Shown: positions 31,471 to 42,771 of the stretch, one piece after another
Position numbering within the stretch: the first letter of the stretch is position 1
Layout: each line of letters begins with the position of its first letter
Source of the DNA: Cognatiluteimonas sedimenti
GTDB lineage: Bacteria; Pseudomonadota; Gammaproteobacteria; Xanthomonadales; Xanthomonadaceae
Assembly: GCF_022808325.1 (NCBI RefSeq)
Contig: NZ_JALGCL010000001.1
Location: 1,258,554-1,322,553 of the forward strand
Direction: 5' to 3'
DNA: 64,000 bases
Position numbers and translations under genes: made by a program
Notes under the pieces: model-generated
Told to the model about the DNA's origin: nothing
Database searches by the model: none
What the model saw: the letters and a program-made list of their open reading frames with translations, nothing else

Positions 31471-32463
31471 TCACGGCAGCGGCACCTTGTCCAGCAACGC
31501 GGCGACCAGGCGCTCGCCGTCCCAGCCCTCCGCGGTTGCCTCGTAGCTGGGCAGTACCCGGTGCCGCAGCACGTCCGGCGCGACCTGGCGGATGTCGTCG
31601 GGAGTGACATAGTCGCGGCCCGCCAGCCACGCGCGGGCGCGCGCGCACCGCTCCAGCGCGATCGAGCCACGCGGGCTCGCACCCCAGGCGATGCGACGCC
31701 CGAGATCGGCGTCGTAACGCGCGGCATCGCGGGAGGCCAGCACCACTTCGACAAGGTAGCGCTCCAGCTGCGGTGCCACGTGCAGGTCCAGCACCGCGGC
31801 GCGTGCGGCAAACACGTCGGCCAACGGCATCCGCGAAGGGGCGACGGCGGCGGGCTGCAGTGCATCGCGCGCGCGAGCGCGCGCCAATCGCAGGATCTCG
31901 GTTTCCGCCGCGGCTTCGGGATAACCGATGCGCACGTACATCAGGAAACGGTCGAGCTGCGCCTCGGGCAGCGGGAAGGTGCCTTCCTGCTCGATCGGGT
32001 TCTGCGTCGCCATCACCAGGAACAACCGGGGCAGCGGATAGGTATGGCGGCCGACGGTGACCTGGCGTTCGCCCATCGCTTCCAGCAGCGCCGACTGCAC
32101 CTTGGCCGGGGCACGGTTGATCTCGTCGGCCAACAGCACCGGGTGGAAGATCGGGCCTGGCTGGAATTCGAAGCGCCCGTCCTGCGGTCGCCAGACCTCG
32201 GTGCCGGTCAGGTCCGCCGGCAACAGGTCGGGCGTGAACTGGACCCGGGCGAAATCGGCTTCCAGTCGCGCGGCGAGCGCGCGGATCGCGCTGGTCTTGG
32301 CCAGGCCGGGGGCGCCTTCGACCAGCAGGTGGCCGTCGGCAAGCAGCGCGATCAACAGGCGTTCGATCAACCCCGACTGGCCGACGATCTCGGTTGCAAG
32401 CTCGTCGCGCAATGCGCGGAAGGCGTCGTGGAGGCGGGAAGGGTCGTCGCTGCGGCTGTCCAT
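31471..32463 (-). CDS. MoxR-family AAA+ ATPase
   Basis: The protein has 330 residues. Walker A is GAPGLAKTS (50-58), Walker B is VLLADEINR, and sensor and arginine-finger regions (ATQNPIEQEGTFPLPEAQLDRF, here split across the motif) match the MoxR family. These ATPases act as chaperone-like partners of VWA proteins. It is the first gene of the operon, separated from pilQ by a strong hairpin. Confidence 0.94.
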   Translation of the reverse strand: MDSRSDDPSRLHDAFRALRDELATEIVGQSGLIERLLIALLADGHLLVEGAPGLAKTSAIRALAARLEADFARVQFTPDLLPADLTGTEVWRPQDGRFEFQPGPIFHPVLLADEINRAPAKVQSALLEAMGERQVTVGRHTYPLPRLFLVMATQNPIEQEGTFPLPEAQLDRFLMYVRIGYPEAAAETEILRLARARARDALQPAAVAPSRMPLADVFAARAAVLDLHVAPQLERYLVEVVLASRDAARYDADLGRRIAWGASPRGSIALERCARARAWLAGRDYVTPDDIRQVAPDVLRHRVLPSYEATAEGWDGERLVAALLDKVPLP

Positions 32464-32576
32464 CGCGGTCCGGTCGGTCGGCGCGGGGCGCGCCGGGACC
32501 AGTTTGACCGATGCGTGGCGGCTTGGTTCAGCGCCTGCGACGCGCGTTCAGGCCGGCGCCAGCGATGCCCCGGAAT

Positions 32577-32604
32577 GACGAAGGGGCCCCTGGGCCCCTT
32601 CGTC
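32577..32604 (-). terminator. Strong hairpin downstream of pilQ
   Basis: GACGAAGGGGCCC (32577-32589) pairs perfectly with GGGCCCCTTCGTC (32592-32604), giving a 13-bp stem with a 2-base loop. It lies 14 bp beyond the pilQ stop and before moxR, so it most likely ends the pilMNOPQ transcript. A T-tract is only partial. Confidence 0.7.
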
Positions 32605-32618
32605 AGCTCGTCCGACGG

Positions 32619-34583
32619 TCAGAGCGCCGGTCGTTGCGCGACCCGAAGCACCTTCGGCGTCACCATGATCAGCAACTCGGCTTTGCTCTTGTCGCGGCCG
32701 CGCTTCTTGAACAGGTTGCCGATGACCGGAAGGTCGGCCAGGAACGGTATCTTGGACATGCTCTGCTGGTCCTTGAACTCGTAGACGCCGCCGATCACCA
32801 CTGTCTGCCCATCCTCCATCAGCACTGCGGTGTTGACAGAACGCTTGGCGAGCGTGGGGACCTGGCCGAAGCCGGTATCGACGAAACCCTGCACTTCGTC
32901 CTTCTTGACCGCCATGTTGAGGAACACGCGGCCATCGGCAGTGATGGTGGGTGTGACCCTGAGCTCGAGCACTGCATCCTTGAACTGCACTTGCGGGATC
33001 TGCGACTGCCCGGTGCCGCCGGTGATGGTCAGGTATCCAACCTCCTGACCCTGGGTGATCACCGCTTCCTTCTGGTTGCTCGTCACCACGCGGGGGTTGG
33101 AGATGACTTCGCCACGGCCTTCGGTCTGCAGAGCCGACAACTCCACATCCAGCGCATAACCGCCATTGAGGATCGACAGTGCCAGGGAACCGGCCCCAGC
33201 CAGCGTCGACGGCAGGTTGACGTTCAAGCCCCGCGTCAGCGTACCCATCACCGGGGGATTCGGCGGGGGGTTGGCGCTGTTGGCGTTTGCCGCCGTGTTG
33301 TAGGAGTTCTGGGTGCTGACGTTGCTGGAAACCTTGTCGTTGAAATAGACGTTGTCGTTCTTGCCGCTGATGCCGAACTTGGCGCCCAGTTCGCGTGCGA
33401 ACGAATCGTTGGCGATGACAATGCGGGCTTCGATCACCACCTGGTCGACTGGTGTGTCGAGCGTCGTCACCAGGTCCTTGATCGCCTGCACCCGCTGCGG
33501 GATGTCGATCACGAGCAGGGTGTTGGTGCGGCGATCGAAGCTGATGCTGCCGCGGGGCGAGAGGAAGCCACGATTCTGGATGCCAGCGCCGCCACCGGCA
33601 CCACCGCCGCCACCAGTACTGCCCTTGGCCTCATCGGTCAGCAGCTTGGCGATGTCTTCGGCATTGCCGTAGCTGATCGGGATGTACTCCGTGACCATCT
33701 CGGCACGGTTCTCGATCGCGATGCGGGCGTCTTCCTTGTCCTGCTCGTACTTGGCGATCTCCGACTGCGGCGCGACCCAGACCACGTTGCCGCTACGGCG
33801 CTTGTCCAGGCCCTTGGCCTGCAGCACGATATCCAGCGCCTGGTCCCAAGGCACGTTGATCAGCCGCAGGGTGACGTTGCCGGCGACGGTGTCGGAGGCG
33901 ACGATGTTGAGGTTGGATTCCTCGGCGATCAGCTGAAGCACCGTGCGTACCGGCACGTCCTGGAAGTTGAATGTCACGGGGCGGCCGCTGTAAGCGCGCG
34001 CGGTGGAGGTGGAAGTGGAGGCGCCCATCGAGGTCGTGGCACCGACCGCAGCCACCGGCGCCGCCGCGCGCGGCACGATCTCGACAATGTAGTCGCGTCC
34101 CGTCTGGTACGCCAGGGACTCGAACGGGCCATTGGTGCTCAGCACCAGCCGCGTTCCGCCGCCGGCCCGGCTGGCGTCGACCCGCTGCACAGGCGTGGCG
34201 AAATCGGTGACGTCAAGCGGCTTCTGAAGCGACGCAGGCAGCGAGGCGTTGCCCACATCCACGACTACCGTCGAGCCCTGGTTGCGCAGGTCCGGCGCGG
34301 CGCCGTCGCCGCTGAACCGCAGGATCAGCTTCCCCGATCCGCCCTCACCGCGCTTGAAGTCGATGTTGGCGACGGTCAGAGCGCCGGGCACCTGCTTGGC
34401 GGGATCAGCGGCGAGGGGCACCGCGCTCTGCGCGCCTGCCACCAGCGCGCCTGCACTGGCTGGTTGCGGTGCCGCTTGGACGCCTCCCAGTGCCGCGAGC
34501 AATCCCGCTGCGAGGCCAAGCATGGCCGCCCGTGAAGGCAGGGGGCGCCGGGCAGGCCGGCTTGTGGCTTTGAATACGGTCAT
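32619..34583 (-). CDS. pilQ: Type IV pilus secretin PilQ
   Basis: The protein has 654 residues. A signal peptide (ending GGVQAAP) is followed by an AMIN-type domain (about 70-160), a secretin/TonB short N-terminal domain (VTFNFQDVPVRTVLQLIAEESNLNIV), an N1-like domain and the secretin core ending in TAVLMEDGQTVVIGGVY. It forms the outer-membrane pore for the pilus fibre. ATG 34583 follows GGGGGATAGGA. It is last in pilMNOPQ, directly after pilP. Confidence 0.95.
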   Translation of the reverse strand: MTVFKATSRPARRPLPSRAAMLGLAAGLLAALGGVQAAPQPASAGALVAGAQSAVPLAADPAKQVPGALTVANIDFKRGEGGSGKLILRFSGDGAAPDLRNQGSTVVVDVGNASLPASLQKPLDVTDFATPVQRVDASRAGGGTRLVLSTNGPFESLAYQTGRDYIVEIVPRAAAPVAAVGATTSMGASTSTSTARAYSGRPVTFNFQDVPVRTVLQLIAEESNLNIVASDTVAGNVTLRLINVPWDQALDIVLQAKGLDKRRSGNVVWVAPQSEIAKYEQDKEDARIAIENRAEMVTEYIPISYGNAEDIAKLLTDEAKGSTGGGGGAGGGAGIQNRGFLSPRGSISFDRRTNTLLVIDIPQRVQAIKDLVTTLDTPVDQVVIEARIVIANDSFARELGAKFGISGKNDNVYFNDKVSSNVSTQNSYNTAANANSANPPPNPPVMGTLTRGLNVNLPSTLAGAGSLALSILNGGYALDVELSALQTEGRGEVISNPRVVTSNQKEAVITQGQEVGYLTITGGTGQSQIPQVQFKDAVLELRVTPTITADGRVFLNMAVKKDEVQGFVDTGFGQVPTLAKRSVNTAVLMEDGQTVVIGGVYEFKDQQSMSKIPFLADLPVIGNLFKKRGRDKSKAELLIMVTPKVLRVAQRPAL

Positions 34584-34598
34584 CGTCCTATCCCCCAA

Positions 34599-35153
34599 TC
34601 ATTGATCTTCGAGCGCAATCGACGCCGGCCGTTCCAGCCAGCCTCCCGCGCCGTCGGGTACCAGTTCGACCAGTTCGATCCGGTCGTCGAACACCGCGGT
34701 CACGCGGCCATCGTTCTGTCCCAGGTACACGCCGGGACGCACGCGGTAGGTCACCTTGTCCGGCGCCATGACCAGCGCCACCAACCCGCCACCGCTGCCA
34801 ATGGTGCCGACCATGTCAAGGCTGTCGAGCGGGAACTGTTCGAGCGTCTGCTTGCGACGGTTCGGATCCGGGCGCGGCCCGCTGCCGTTGCTCTGGTCGC
34901 TAAAGGCGTTACTGAACGGATCGCGCAGACCTTGCGCTGCGTACTCGAAGGTCTCGAACTGCTGCATCACCGGGAGGGGATCCAGCGGCGGCGCCGGGCG
35001 GTTGCGGACCTCGGCGGTCCACTTTTCCAGGTTTGGCGCATCGCCGGGCGTGCTGCTGACGCTGCGACCGCAGGCGCCGAGGGTGGTGACGAGCAGCAAC
35101 AAGGCCAAGGCCTGGAAAGTGCGCGGGACCGCGTTGATCGGATGCTTGTGCAT
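34599..35153 (-). CDS. pilP: Type IV pilus lipoprotein PilP
   Basis: This is a 184-residue lipoprotein with a lipobox ending TLGAC and the PilP HR domain (SLDMVGTIGSGGGLVALV ... YRVRPGVYLGQNDGRV). It anchors in the inner membrane, binds the PilN/PilO heterodimer and docks onto PilQ. It starts one base after the pilO stop (TGACATG). Confidence 0.94.
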   Translation of the reverse strand: MHKHPINAVPRTFQALALLLLVTTLGACGRSVSSTPGDAPNLEKWTAEVRNRPAPPLDPLPVMQQFETFEYAAQGLRDPFSNAFSDQSNGSGPRPDPNRRKQTLEQFPLDSLDMVGTIGSGGGLVALVMAPDKVTYRVRPGVYLGQNDGRVTAVFDDRIELVELVPDGAGGWLERPASIALEDQ

Positions 35154-35154
35154 G

Positions 35155-35814
35155 TCAGCGCCCCCCCTTCCCGGCCGCGGCCTTTTCCTGCTCGACGGAC
35201 TCTTCCTCGTCGAGGTAGCGGTAGGTCTTGACCGTGCCGGCCAGCTCAAGCGGGATATCGGCGCGGATGCCGCCGGCGTTCGCGTTCTTGGGCTGCAGCG
35301 AGATGTCGTGCATGGTCAGGATCACGACCCGCGGCAGCGAAGCCACGCCGCTGACGAAGGCGCCGAACTGGTGGTAGGTCCCCACCATTCGCAGCGCGAT
35401 CGGCTTCTCCGCGTAGAACTCTTTCGGGGTTTCCGGCCCTGGCTGGAACAGTTCGTTGGACAGGCCGGTGGCGAGCGCGGTCTGCGAGATGTCGACGATC
35501 AGGTCCGGCATCTCGGTCTTGCTTGGCAGCTGCCGCAACATCTGTTGCAGCTGCTGTTCCATCTGCGCCAATTGCAGCTTCAGCGGCTCGAGGTTTGCCG
35601 CGCGCCCCTGCTTGGTCTCGTACTCAGCGCGCAGGTCGCTTTCCTGGCGCTCCAGGCCTTCGAGCTCGGACGTCTTGTCGCGGATGAACAGCCACCACAG
35701 CAGGCCGAAGATCAGCAGGCCAACGAGCACGCAAAACCCGATTTTGTATTCGCGCGGCCAAGAACCCGTGTTGTTGAGGTTCAGGTCCTTGAGGGCCATC
35801 TTTTTCTGGCTCAC
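35155..35814 (-). CDS. pilO: Type IV pilus alignment protein PilO
   Basis: This is a 219-residue bitopic protein: a short cytoplasmic end, a membrane helix (about 26-44), a coiled coil (about 47-100) and a ferredoxin-like periplasmic domain. It pairs with PilN in the alignment complex. The GTG start at 35814 overlaps the pilN stop (GTGA) and has a full GGAGGAG ribosome site 7 bp upstream, which makes it preferable to ATG 35799. Confidence 0.94.
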   Translation of the reverse strand: MSQKKMALKDLNLNNTGSWPREYKIGFCVLVGLLIFGLLWWLFIRDKTSELEGLERQESDLRAEYETKQGRAANLEPLKLQLAQMEQQLQQMLRQLPSKTEMPDLIVDISQTALATGLSNELFQPGPETPKEFYAEKPIALRMVGTYHQFGAFVSGVASLPRVVILTMHDISLQPKNANAGGIRADIPLELAGTVKTYRYLDEEESVEQEKAAAGKGGR

Positions 35815-36565
35815 GGCGCGGCTCCTCCCTGTGCGGGCGCCGCCGGCGCCGGGGTTGCGGATGCCGGAGTCGCAGGTATCGGTGCGGCAGGCGCGGGGGC
35901 CGCCTGCGGCTGCGGCTGCGGCTCGGCCGGCGCTGTTGCGTCCCCGTCGGGCGTGCCTGCGGCCGGCGCGGCGACCGCGGCCGGGGCATCCGGCACGCCG
36001 TCGCCGTCGCTGTCCTTGGGTGCGTTCGGATTGGCCAGCGTCACGCTCAGGGTGAACGTGAAGGGCAGGCCCGGTTCCCCATCCTTCGCCTCGATGATCG
36101 ACAGGTCGGGCTTGGTCATCCAGCCAGAGCCTTCGAGGTTGCGCATGTAGGTGCTGACCCGCGCATTGGACTGCGAGCGGCCGCTAAGCGTCAGCTTGTC
36201 GCCTTCCTGCTTGATCGAGGTCAGGGTCACGCCATCGGGGATGGTGCGCACGAGCGAATCGAACAGGTGCACCATCTGCGAGCGGTTCGCCTGAAGTTGC
36301 TCGATCACTTCCTTGCGCGCCAGCAGCTTGGCCTTCTTCTGGTCGAGCTCCTCGATCTCCTTGATCTGCTTGTCGACCTGCGTGATCTGGTCCTGGAGGT
36401 AGGCGTTGCGCTCGTTCTGGCCGCTGATCTGGTTGTTGTAGTAGGTGTTGACGACGAACCAGAGAACCACGCCGGCCAGTGCCGCCAGCCCCAGCATGGT
36501 GACGAATTCCTTCTGGCGCAGCTTGCGCCGTTCGGCGCGCCACGGGAGGAGATTGATCCGTGCCA

Positions 36566-36566
<1 letters not shown>
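35811..36566 (-). CDS. pilN: Type IV pilus protein PilN with long Ala/Pro tail
   Basis: The protein has 251 residues. The N-terminus MARINLLPWR is the conserved PilM-binding peptide; then come a membrane helix (about 23-40), a coiled coil and a ferredoxin-like domain up to about residue 180. Residues 181-251 are an extra periplasmic tail with DSDGDGVPD (185-193), a calcium-loop-like sequence, followed by Ala/Pro-rich low complexity. Typical PilN proteins end near residue 180-200. The start overlaps the pilM stop (TGATG). Confidence 0.93.
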
Positions 36567-37648
<1,082 letters not shown>

Positions 37649-37675
37649 TTACGCGCACAACGTGCCCCGTCGCAT

Positions 37676-37704
37676 TAAATAACGGACTTTTTACGTCATG
37701 GCAA
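37676..37704 (-). promoter_or_regulatory. Predicted sigma-70 promoter of pilMNOPQ
   Basis: On the minus strand TTGCCA (37699-37704) and TATTTA (37676-37681) are separated by exactly 17 bp, about 50 bp upstream of the pilM start. The AT-rich patch is conspicuous in the surrounding sequence. Confidence 0.6.
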
Positions 37705-37797
37705 CTCCCCCCTGCCCCGATCACCCCCCGCCCAGTCCGGAATCAACGCGGACCAGGCCTGCATTCGGCCGCTGGCGGGGCCTGCAGGCGGGTCCTC

Positions 37798-37803
37798 TAT
37801 ACT
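37798..37803 (+). promoter_or_regulatory. Possible -10 element of mrcA
   Basis: TATACT lies 49 bp upstream of the mrcA ATG. No good -35 stands at 16-18 bp, so this is a weak call. The divergent pilM promoter is about 95 bp away, leaving room for a shared regulatory region. Confidence 0.4.
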
Positions 37804-37852
37804 CTGCGGGCTTGACACCCGCAATACGCCCACGCGCAAGGAATCCCGCCTG

Positions 37853-40393
37853 ATGCCCCCGTTTCGCCGCCTGTTGCGCTGGGCCCTGTTCGCTTTCGCC
37901 GCCGTTTCGCTCCTTGGCCTGCTGGCCCTTGGCACCCTCTACGTGGTGGTCTCCTCCAAGCTTCCGGACGTGCAGTCGCTGCGCAACGTCGAGCTGCAGG
38001 AGCCGATGTACGTGTATGCGCGCGACGGCCGCCTGATGGCCCTGTTCGGCGAGACCCGACGGTACCCGGTGGACATCGCGCAGGTCCCGGAACGCCAGAA
38101 GCAGGCCTTCATCGCGATCGAGGACAACAGCTTCTATCGCCACCATGGCATCGACTTCAAGGGCATCGCGCGCGCGGTGTGGCTGCTGGCGACCACCGAC
38201 GACAAGCGCGTTCCCGGCGGATCCACAATCACCCAGCAGGTGGCTCGGCAGTTCTTCCTCAGCTCCGAGTACAGCTACACCCGCAAGCTCGCCGAGATGA
38301 TGCTGGCGATGAAGATGGAGCGCGAGCTCAGCAAGGACGAGATCTTCCAGCTGTACCTCAACAAGAGCTTCTTCGGCAATCGCGCCTACGGCATCGGCGC
38401 GGCCGCGGAGTTCTACTACGGCAAGAAGCTGGGGGAACTCACCCTCGACGAGATGGCGACCCTGGCCGGGATCCCGAAATTCCCGTCCAGCGGCAACCCG
38501 GTCAGCAACCCCGAACGGGCGCGCGTCCGCCGCGACTACGTCCTCCAGCGCATGCGCGAGCTCGGCTTCATCGACCGCGCCGCGGAGGCCGCCGCACGCG
38601 CCGCACCGATGCACGCCAGCCCGCACGACATCCCGATCGAAGTGGAGGCGCCGTACGTGGCGGAGATGGTGCGCCGGGAGATGATCGCGCGCTTCGGCGG
38701 CGACGTGCTGACCCGCGGCTACCACGTCACCACCACCATCGACCCGGTGCTGCAGGCCGCCGCCCAGAAAGCCGTCCATGACGGCCTGGAGACCTACGAC
38801 CATCGCCACGGCTGGCGCAAGGCGCCGGAGCGGCATTTCGACCTCGCCACCGACGAGGACGCCGCCACTGCCGCCGCGCGCCTGCACGGAATCCCGGCGC
38901 AGGGCGGCCTGCTGCCCGCGATCGTGCTGCGCAGCGGCGACGGAAGTGCCGATGTGGTCCTCGCCGATGCCAGTACGGTCACCCTGGATGCCGCCAGCAG
39001 CCGCTGGACGGGCCGCAGCCCGTCGGCGCTGCTCGCCCGCGGCGACCTGGTGCGCGTGCGCCGGCTGGAAGCGCCGGTGGCCACGGCCGGCAAGGACAAG
39101 GATGGCGGCGCTGCCGCGGCCACGGCCCGGCCCGCCCCGGCAGCGCGCTGGCAGCTGGACCAGTTGCCCCAGGCCCAGGCCGCACTCGTTTCCCTGAATC
39201 CCGAGAACGGCGCGCTGCGCGCGCTGGTCGGCGGTTTCAGCTTCGCCGGCAACAAGTTCAACCGCGCCACCCAGGCGCGGCGCCAGCCGGGCTCGAGTTT
39301 CAAGCCGTTCCTGTATGCGGCCGCGATGGAGCGCGGCTTCAACCCGGCCTCGATCGTGCTCGACGCCCCGGTGGTGTTCAAGGACCGCCGCGGGCACATG
39401 TGGCGCCCGCAGAACGACAGCGGCAATTTCGCCGGTCCGATGCGCCTGCGCGAGGCGCTGGTGCAGTCGCGCAACCTCGTCTCGGTGCGCCTGCTCGATG
39501 CCATCGGCATCGATTACGCGCGCAAGTACATCAGCCATTTCGGCATCGACGAGGCGCTGTTGCCGCCGAACCTGTCGATGTCGCTGGGCAGCGCGTCGCT
39601 GCCCCCGCTGATGATCGCGCGCGGCTACTCGACGTTCCCCAATGGCGGCTTCCGCATCACGCCGTGGTTCATCGACGAGGTCCGCGACCGCGACGGCAAG
39701 CTGGTCTTCAAGGAAAAGCCGGCGACCGCGTGCCGCGCCTGCGGCATCGGCAGCAGCACGGCCGGCACCGTGCAGGCCGCCATCGTGGTCGCCGGGTTCG
39801 ACCTCGGCCCAGGCGGCGCGGCGCCCGCGCCGAAGCCGGCTGCCGGCGCGAAGGACGCACCGAAACCGGCGGCGCCGCCGGTGGCGTTGCCGGCGGACAC
39901 GGTGCTGGCCCCGCGCGCGATCGATGCCCGCGTCGCCTACCAGCTCGTGTCGATGATGCGCGACGTGGTCCAGCGCGGCACCGGTACCGCCGCCAAGGTG
40001 CTCGGCCGCGAGGACGTGGCCGGCAAGACCGGCTCGACCAACGACCATCGCGACGCATGGTTCTCCGGCTTCGGCGGCGACGTCGTCACCACGGTCTGGG
40101 TCGGGCGCGACGATTTCCGCTCGCTGGGCTACCGCGAGTACGGCGGCAAGGCCGCGCTGCCGATCTGGATCGACTACATGCGCGTGGCGCTCAAGGACAA
40201 GCCGATCGCGAGCAACGATCCACCCGACGGCATGGTCAAGGTCGCGGTCGGCGCCGGCGGGCAACTGCTGCCGGGCGGCAGCGGCGGCATCACCGAGTGG
40301 GTCAAGGCCGAGGACCTCGAGCGGATGCAAAGCTACGTCGAGACCGACCAGGACCAGTCCGCCCAGGACGAGGAAGCGTTCGACATCTTCTGA
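37853..40393 (+). CDS. mrcA: Penicillin-binding protein 1A (bifunctional peptidoglycan synthase)
   Basis: The protein has 846 residues. An N-terminal membrane anchor (about 10-32) is followed by a GT51 glycosyltransferase with catalytic Glu90 ([11 protein letters not shown]) and GGSTITQQ, an OB-like insert, and a transpeptidase with SSFK (Ser481, Lys484), SRN and KTG (725-727). A Pro/Ala-rich linker sits in the insert near residue 655-685. It polymerises and crosslinks peptidoglycan. Its placement divergent from pilM is common in gammaproteobacteria. Confidence 0.96.
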   Translation: MPPFRRLLRWALFAFAAVSLLGLLALGTLYVVVSSKLPDVQSLRNVELQEPMYVYARDGRLMALFGETRRYPVDIAQVPERQKQAFIAIEDNSFYRHHGIDFKGIARAVWLLATTDDKRVPGGSTITQQVARQFFLSSEYSYTRKLAEMMLAMKMERELSKDEIFQLYLNKSFFGNRAYGIGAAAEFYYGKKLGELTLDEMATLAGIPKFPSSGNPVSNPERARVRRDYVLQRMRELGFIDRAAEAAARAAPMHASPHDIPIEVEAPYVAEMVRREMIARFGGDVLTRGYHVTTTIDPVLQAAAQKAVHDGLETYDHRHGWRKAPERHFDLATDEDAATAAARLHGIPAQGGLLPAIVLRSGDGSADVVLADASTVTLDAASSRWTGRSPSALLARGDLVRVRRLEAPVATAGKDKDGGAAAATARPAPAARWQLDQLPQAQAALVSLNPENGALRALVGGFSFAGNKFNRATQARRQPGSSFKPFLYAAAMERGFNPASIVLDAPVVFKDRRGHMWRPQNDSGNFAGPMRLREALVQSRNLVSVRLLDAIGIDYARKYISHFGIDEALLPPNLSMSLGSASLPPLMIARGYSTFPNGGFRITPWFIDEVRDRDGKLVFKEKPATACRACGIGSSTAGTVQAAIVVAGFDLGPGGAAPAPKPAAGAKDAPKPAAPPVALPADTVLAPRAIDARVAYQLVSMMRDVVQRGTGTAAKVLGREDVAGKTGSTNDHRDAWFSGFGGDVVTTVWVGRDDFRSLGYREYGGKAALPIWIDYMRVALKDKPIASNDPPDGMVKVAVGAGGQLLPGGSGGITEWVKAEDLERMQSYVETDQDQSAQDEEAFDIF

Positions 40394-40394
40394 G

Positions 40395-40421
40395 CGGCCG
40401 CCGCCCGGCGCGAGGCGGCCG
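40395..40421 (+). terminator. Hairpin after mrcA
   Basis: CGGCCGCC (40395-40402) can pair with GGCGGCCG (40414-40421) around an 11-base loop immediately after the mrcA stop. There is no T-tract, so it may only be a stabilising stem. Confidence 0.35.
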
Positions 40422-40501
40422 GCCACGCGCCGGTCGATGGACGAAGCAGGCGCCGGATGCGGTAGAGTCGATGCGGGTTCGACTGGACTGGAGGCCGCAC
40501 C

Positions 40502-41179
40502 ATGCACCACGCCCGGCAGCACGCCCACCAGCACGCGCTCACCCGCACCCGCGAACGCCGCCACCGCCTCGCCCACGAGGCCGCGCGGCTGATGGCGGAA
40601 GGCGGCATCCGCGACTACCACCAGGCCAAGCTCAAGGCCGCCGACCGGCTCGGCATCCACGACGACGCCTCGCTGCCGCGCAACCGCGAGATCGAGGATG
40701 CGTTGCGCGAATACCAGCGCCTGTTCGCCGGCGATGCCCAGGCCACCGGCCTGCGGACCCGGCGCGAGGCGGCGATGCGCGCACTGGAGTTCTTCGCGCC
40801 GTTCGAGCCGCGGCTGGTCGGCCCAGTGCTGGACGGCACCGCCGACAGCCATGCCCCGGTCGCACTGCACCTGTACAGCGACGATGCCGACGCGGTGCCC
40901 CGGTTCCTGGACGAACGCGACATCCCCGCCGAAGCGCGGTCGCGGCGCTTGCGCCTGGACCAGCAGCGCACGCTCGACGCCCCGGTCTGGGTCTTTTCGG
41001 CGGAGGACCTGGCGTTCGACCTGACCGTGCTGCCGCTGGACGTGCTGCGCCAGGCGCCCCTGTCGGGCGTGGACGAAAAGCCGATGAAGCGCGCTTCGCT
41101 GGCGCAGTTGCGGACGCTGCTGGCGGACGACGAGATCGCCGCCTACGAGGCAGGCACCCGGACCGCGACGCGGGCCTAG
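40502..41179 (+). CDS. Conserved protein of unknown function (nucleotidyltransferase-like?)
   Basis: The protein has 225 residues and is soluble. The N-terminus is very His/Arg-rich, followed by an all-helical part with RDYHQAKLKAADRLG and REIEDALREYQRLF, and a C-terminal part with HAPVALHLYSDDADAVPRFLDERDIP, VFSAEDLAFDLTVLP and a GVDEKPMKRASL end. The C-terminal part suggests a small nucleotidyltransferase-like fold, but I cannot name catalytic residues with confidence. It is monocistronic, between mrcA and a bidirectional terminator. Confidence 0.7.
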   Translation: MHHARQHAHQHALTRTRERRHRLAHEAARLMAEGGIRDYHQAKLKAADRLGIHDDASLPRNREIEDALREYQRLFAGDAQATGLRTRREAAMRALEFFAPFEPRLVGPVLDGTADSHAPVALHLYSDDADAVPRFLDERDIPAEARSRRLRLDQQRTLDAPVWVFSAEDLAFDLTVLPLDVLRQAPLSGVDEKPMKRASLAQLRTLLADDEIAAYEAGTRTATRA

Positions 41180-41185
41180 CCAACG

Positions 41186-41212
41186 AAAAAGCCCCGCGAT
41201 GCGGGGCTTTTC
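41186..41212. terminator. Bidirectional intrinsic terminator between convergent genes
   Basis: AAAAGCCCCGC (41187-41197) and GCGGGGCTTTT (41201-41211) form an 11-bp stem around GAT, with A- and T-tracts on both sides. It serves the rightward unknown gene and the leftward gltA gene. Confidence 0.9.
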
Positions 41213-41231
41213 CCTGGTTCGGTGCCGCGCT

Positions 41232-42536
41232 TCAGCGCTTGTCGATCGCGGCGTAGTCGCGCTCGGCGTAGCCGGTGTAGATCTGGCGCGGGCGCCCGAT
41301 CCTGGCTTCCGGGTCTTCCTGCTGCTCCAGCCAGTGCGCCACCCAGCCGGCGGTACGCGCGATCGCGAACATCACCGTGAACATCTCGGTCGGGATCCCG
41401 AGCGCCTTGTAGATGATGCCGCTGTAGAAATCGACGTTCGGGTAGAGCTTGCGCTGGATGAAGTACTCGTCCTTGAGCGCGGCTTCCTCCAGCTTCATCG
41501 CAACGTCCAGCAACGGGTCGTTGACGCCGAGTTCGGCCAGCACCTGGTGGCACATCTCGCGGATGATCTTGGCGCGCGGGTCGAAGTTCTTGTAGACGCG
41601 GTGGCCGAAGCCCATCAGGCGGAAGCCGGACTCCTTGTCCTTGGCCTTGTCGACCGCCGACTGCACGTGCTTCGCGTCGCCGATCTCGGCGAGCATCTTC
41701 AGCACCGCCTCGTTGGCGCCGCCGTGCGCCGGGCCCCACAGCGCGGCGACGCCGGCGGCGACGCAGGCGTACGGGTTGGCGCCGGTGGATCCGACCAGGC
41801 GCACGGTCGAGGTCGACGCGTTCTGCTCGTGGTCGGCGTGCAGGATGAACAGCAGGTCGAGCGCGCGTGCCGCCACCGGCTTCAGCGTCAGCGGCTCGCT
41901 CGGCACCTCGAACATCATGTGCAGGAAGCGGTCGACGTATTCCAGGCTGTTGCGCGGATAGCGCAGCGGCCAGCCGATCGAGTGGCGGTAGCAGGCTGCC
42001 GCGATCGTCGGCACCTTGGCGATCAGGCGCACCGCGGCCAGGCGGCGCTGCTCGGGATCGTCCAGGTCCAGGGTGTTGTGGTAGAAGCTCGCCATCGAGC
42101 CGAGCATCCCCACCAGCATCGCCATCGGGTGGGCGTCGTGGCGGAATCCGCCGAGGAAGCTCTTGAAGGCCTCGTGCATCATCGTGTGATGCGTGACCTC
42201 GTTGTCGAAGCTGGCGAACTGGTCGTGCGTCGGCAGTTCGCCGTGCATCAGCAGGTGGGCCACCTCGAGGAAGCTGGAATGCTTGGCCAGCTGCTCGATC
42301 GGGTAGCCGCGGTAAAGCAGCACGCCGGCGTCGCCATCGATGTAGGTGATCGCCGACTTGCACGCCGCGGTCGCGGTGAAACCCGGATCGTAGGTGAAAC
42401 AGCCGGTTTCCTTCGGCAACTTGCCGATGTCGATGCAGGGGTTGCCGAGGGTGCCGGCCTGCACCGGCAGGACGACGGACTTGCCGGCGGCGGTCAGCGT
42501 GACCTGGTCGATGGCGGGTTGGTTCGCGTCGGACAC
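41232..42536 (-). CDS. gltA: Citrate synthase (type II)
   Basis: This is a 434-residue enzyme joining acetyl-CoA and oxaloacetate at the entry to the citric acid cycle. Catalytic histidines lie in [10 protein letters not shown] (His271) and [13 protein letters not shown] (His312), with the conserved [10 protein letters not shown] segment (232-241). The GTG start at 42536 has GAGGAG 7 bp upstream; ATG 42564 upstream would add non-conserved residues. The length and N-terminal extension match the NADH-sensitive hexameric gram-negative type, which is inference. Confidence 0.96.
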   Translation of the reverse strand: MSDANQPAIDQVTLTAAGKSVVLPVQAGTLGNPCIDIGKLPKETGCFTYDPGFTATAACKSAITYIDGDAGVLLYRGYPIEQLAKHSSFLEVAHLLMHGELPTHDQFASFDNEVTHHTMMHEAFKSFLGGFRHDAHPMAMLVGMLGSMASFYHNTLDLDDPEQRRLAAVRLIAKVPTIAAACYRHSIGWPLRYPRNSLEYVDRFLHMMFEVPSEPLTLKPVAARALDLLFILHADHEQNASTSTVRLVGSTGANPYACVAAGVAALWGPAHGGANEAVLKMLAEIGDAKHVQSAVDKAKDKESGFRLMGFGHRVYKNFDPRAKIIREMCHQVLAELGVNDPLLDVAMKLEEAALKDEYFIQRKLYPNVDFYSGIIYKALGIPTEMFTVMFAIARTAGWVAHWLEQQEDPEARIGRPRQIYTGYAERDYAAIDKR

Positions 42537-42728
42537 GACGGGACTCCTCGATGGCAGGCGCATGCGCAACGTCGGCGCAGCGCGCGGAAGCGGGATCACT
42601 GCTCGCAGTGAGTCGATGGCAGCCCGTGGCGAGCGCCACGGAAGCGGCCATTATCGCATAGCCGATTGGAGCGACGGCTCTGGCGCCCTCCCCCGCCGCG
42701 GCGCGCCCGGCGCGGAGCGCAAACGCGA

Positions 42729-42750
42729 ACGGCCGCCCTGGGGCGGCCGT
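42729..42750 (-). terminator. Hairpin downstream of rpmE2
   Basis: ACGGCCGCCC (42729-42738) pairs with GGGCGGCCGT (42741-42750) with a 2-base loop, 21 bp beyond the rpmE2 stop on its strand. It probably ends the rpmE2 transcript. The remaining bases up to gltA hold no gene. Confidence 0.55.
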
Positions 42751-42771
42751 CGGCAACGACGCGGCGAAGGA

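Noticed and set aside
32577-32604. Perfect palindrome considered as a regulator-binding site
   Set aside because: Its position just after pilQ, GC-rich stem and 2-base loop fit a transcription terminator better than an operator.
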